In this document: one piece after another, positions 5,564-7,008 of the stretch
Position numbering within the stretch: the first letter of the stretch is position 1
Layout of the letters: each line of letters starts with the position of its first letter
Assembly (NCBI GenBank): GCA_020628755.1
Contig: JAHDEQ010000008.1
Span: forward strand, 34,147 to 41,154
Direction: 5' to 3'
DNA length: 7,008 nucleotides
Source: Saprospiraceae bacterium
GTDB taxonomy: Bacteria; Bacteroidota; Bacteroidia; Chitinophagales; Saprospiraceae
Notes under the pieces: model-generated
What the model saw: the letters and a program-made list of their open reading frames with translations, nothing else
Told to the model about the DNA's origin: nothing
The model's database searches: none
Made by a program: the position numbers and the translations under genes

Positions 5564-7006
5564 AAATTTCACAAGTGCATTATCAGGATTGATATATTTT
5601 AATTCTGCCAATTTCTGGAAAGCCTTGCTGGCATCTTCCTTTTTTTGAAGATTGATTAGGATAATATTGGATTTGCTATTTTCGTCCCAAAAAGAGAGTA
5701 TAAAATCTTCTTTTACATCTATATTCAAGTGTTTTTGCAGATCGGTAATTTTTGTTGCAACTGTTTTATAAGTCTTAGATTCATCGTTTATGAGGAAAAA
5801 CATTTTGGTTTGCTGCTTTTTGTCCATCGTCTCCAAACTTTTGGTGTCAATTATTGGATTAAAAAAATTGGCCGACCGAACTTGAAAATACTGATTGAGG
5901 GAACTAAATATATCGCTGAATAAAACTTGCTGTTCCAAATCGCTATAAATGTCAATGTCATTTAATAGCAAACCATAATCATAGATACATTTTGGAAATT
6001 CTTTTTCAAAAATGGCAATGACTTGATTGATAAATTCTTTATCCATTCGTTTTTTTGATTCCAAGTATTCTTTGACAAGCGGAAAAATTGCCTTTGCATA
6101 TTGATTGATATATGGGTCATGATACCAATCTAAACTATCCACATAACCATGTATTTGCTCAAACGCCCAGCCATTGCCAATGGCAGTGGCCAAACCTTCG
6201 TCTATATAATTGTACGCATATCGTGCATAAGGCGAATCATTTTTTAAATACCATTTTTCAATATCTTCTTGCAATTTTAAAGGTTGTTCATCAAAAATAA
6301 TATGACACATTTCGTGAACAATCACGCCCAAACGTCCTTCATAGTCTTTGTGATTATCAGCCATAAAACTGCCAACCAAAACATTGCTATGTGGAGTTGC
6401 CGAAGTGTAGCCACTTTCGCCAGGTATAGGATAAAGCGAGACAATAAATGGATAGTCCTTTGTCCAAAATCCGCCATAAAATTGTTTGGCTCGCTCAAAT
6501 AAAGACTGAATCTGCTTTTTGTAAGGACTTATTTGTCCGATAATTTTTTGGGTACTTTCGTAGTACTCTGACCAAATAAGTTGTTCATAAACTGGAGCTG
6601 CAGTTATCAAACATTTCATCAATTTGTCATGCTCTGTAAGTGGTAAATAACCCATGATGCGTTCACTAAAATCATGCAAGTCTCGACTTCCAACACTTGC
6701 CATGATGATAAGGTTACGTGTACTCAAATACTGATGACGCAATTCGGGGTATTGCTCTCGCTCTGCTGAATAATCTAAATTGAGCGTTTTATAAACTTCT
6801 ACTGCTTCGTAAAATTCGGTATTCGATTTTGGAATATTGGCTTGGCCATATTCCAATAAGGTTGGAGACGTAGAAGGCCAACCAGCCATCGTATCCATAA
6901 AATTTAAAAGTGCATGTACTTTGCTGGATTTAATTTGGAGAGGTACTTGTGCCGATACGCTTGCACAAAAAAGAAAAAGCAAAATAAAAAGTATATTCGT
7001 TTTCAT
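5561..7006 (-). CDS. Secreted gluzincin-like zinc metallopeptidase of unknown family
   Basis: A complete 481-residue protein. It starts at the ATG two bases from the window edge, supported by a signal peptide (Lys2, hydrophobic ILFILLFLF, cleavage after Ala19 before Gln20). Cys14 does not sit in a good lipobox, so a soluble or periplasmic/exported protein is more likely than a lipoprotein. The core is VIVHEMCHII with His231, Glu232 and His235, followed 35 residues later by Glu270 in YIDEGLATA. HExxH plus a downstream Glu is the zinc site of gluzincins, and Asp-Glu-Gly-Leu-Ala is a common form of the third-ligand helix. A strand reading YPIPGESGYT and then NVLVGSF precedes the helix, as in several peptidase-MA-like families. 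Residues about 400-481 (MFFLINDESK onward, Lys-rich) look like a separate small C-terminal domain of unknown role. I do not recognise the family. The next gene downstream on the same strand is also a protease, 560 bases away. Confidence 0.9.
   Translation of the reverse strand: MKTNILFILLFLFCASVSAQVPLQIKSSKVHALLNFMDTMAGWPSTSPTLLEYGQANIPKSNTEFYEAVEVYKTLNLDYSAEREQYPELRHQYLSTRNLIIMASVGSRDLHDFSERIMGYLPLTEHDKLMKCLITAAPVYEQLIWSEYYESTQKIIGQISPYKKQIQSLFERAKQFYGGFWTKDYPFIVSLYPIPGESGYTSATPHSNVLVGSFMADNHKDYEGRLGVIVHEMCHIIFDEQPLKLQEDIEKWYLKNDSPYARYAYNYIDEGLATAIGNGWAFEQIHGYVDSLDWYHDPYINQYAKAIFPLVKEYLESKKRMDKEFINQVIAIFEKEFPKCIYDYGLLLNDIDIYSDLEQQVLFSDIFSSLNQYFQVRSANFFNPIIDTKSLETMDKKQQTKMFFLINDESKTYKTVATKITDLQKHLNIDVKEDFILSFWDENSKSNIILINLQKKEDASKAFQKLAELKYINPDNALVKF
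6199..6316 (-). other. Zinc-site segment (HEMCH to DEGLA) of the 481-residue protein
   Basis: This segment codes from His231 to Glu270. HEMCH supplies two His ligands and the catalytic Glu; Glu270 is the probable third ligand. The spacing of 35 residues between the second His and Glu270 falls within the range known for gluzincins. The Cys inside the motif (Cys234) is unusual but does not remove a ligand. Confidence 0.75.
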
Positions 7007-7008
7007 AT

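Noticed and set aside
5729..6502. Plus-strand open frames at 5729-5923, 6112-6300 and 6284-6502
   Set aside because: All are antisense to the 481-residue metallopeptidase, which has a signal peptide and an intact zinc site; the antisense translations show no motifs.

Overview
The window reads as AT-rich chromosomal DNA from a Bacteroidota member, plausibly a gliding or surface-attached marine lineage. The evidence is protein type rather than marker genes: a secreted M43-type metalloprotease followed by a long array of SprB-type repeats (known from Flavobacterium gliding adhesins), no Shine-Dalgarno sequence ahead of the start, and short leader peptides ending in Ser-Ala-Gln. I cannot name a genus from this window.

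Both protein genes lie on the minus strand. From right to left they are: (1) a complete 481-residue secreted protein (7006 to 5561) with an HEMCH zinc-protease motif and a downstream Asp-Glu-Gly-Leu-Ala segment, a gluzincin-like protease I cannot assign to a named family; (2) a 560-base AT-rich intergenic stretch with several inverted repeats, two promoter-like motifs and two terminator-like structures, but no convincing gene; (3) a very large gene starting at 5000 and running off the left edge with no stop, at least 1666 codons. Its product has a signal peptide, a propeptide-like segment, an M43 (pappalysin/cytophagalysin-like) catalytic domain with HETGHYLGLYH and a Met-turn, an all-beta linker domain, a MAM-like/jelly-roll domain, and thirteen SprB-type repeats of about 77 residues. 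Its true C-terminus, where a type IX secretion sorting domain would be expected, is outside the window.

The most unusual signal is in the repeat stalk. Repeats alternate between two subtypes (A with an early Cys, B without it but followed by a linker Cys), giving a super-repeat of about 154 residues with one register slip. The 1001 visible stalk residues contain no Arg, no His and only four Lys, with an unbroken run of 776 residues free of all three. Some M43 proteases are known to cut next to basic residues, so the stalk may be built to resist its own catalytic head. The window breaks off in a partial TG codon exactly where the repeat pattern predicts the next linker Cys.

The two proteases may share a role in extracellular protein breakdown or surface-protein processing, but the 560-base gap with its own signals argues against simple tight co-transcription.
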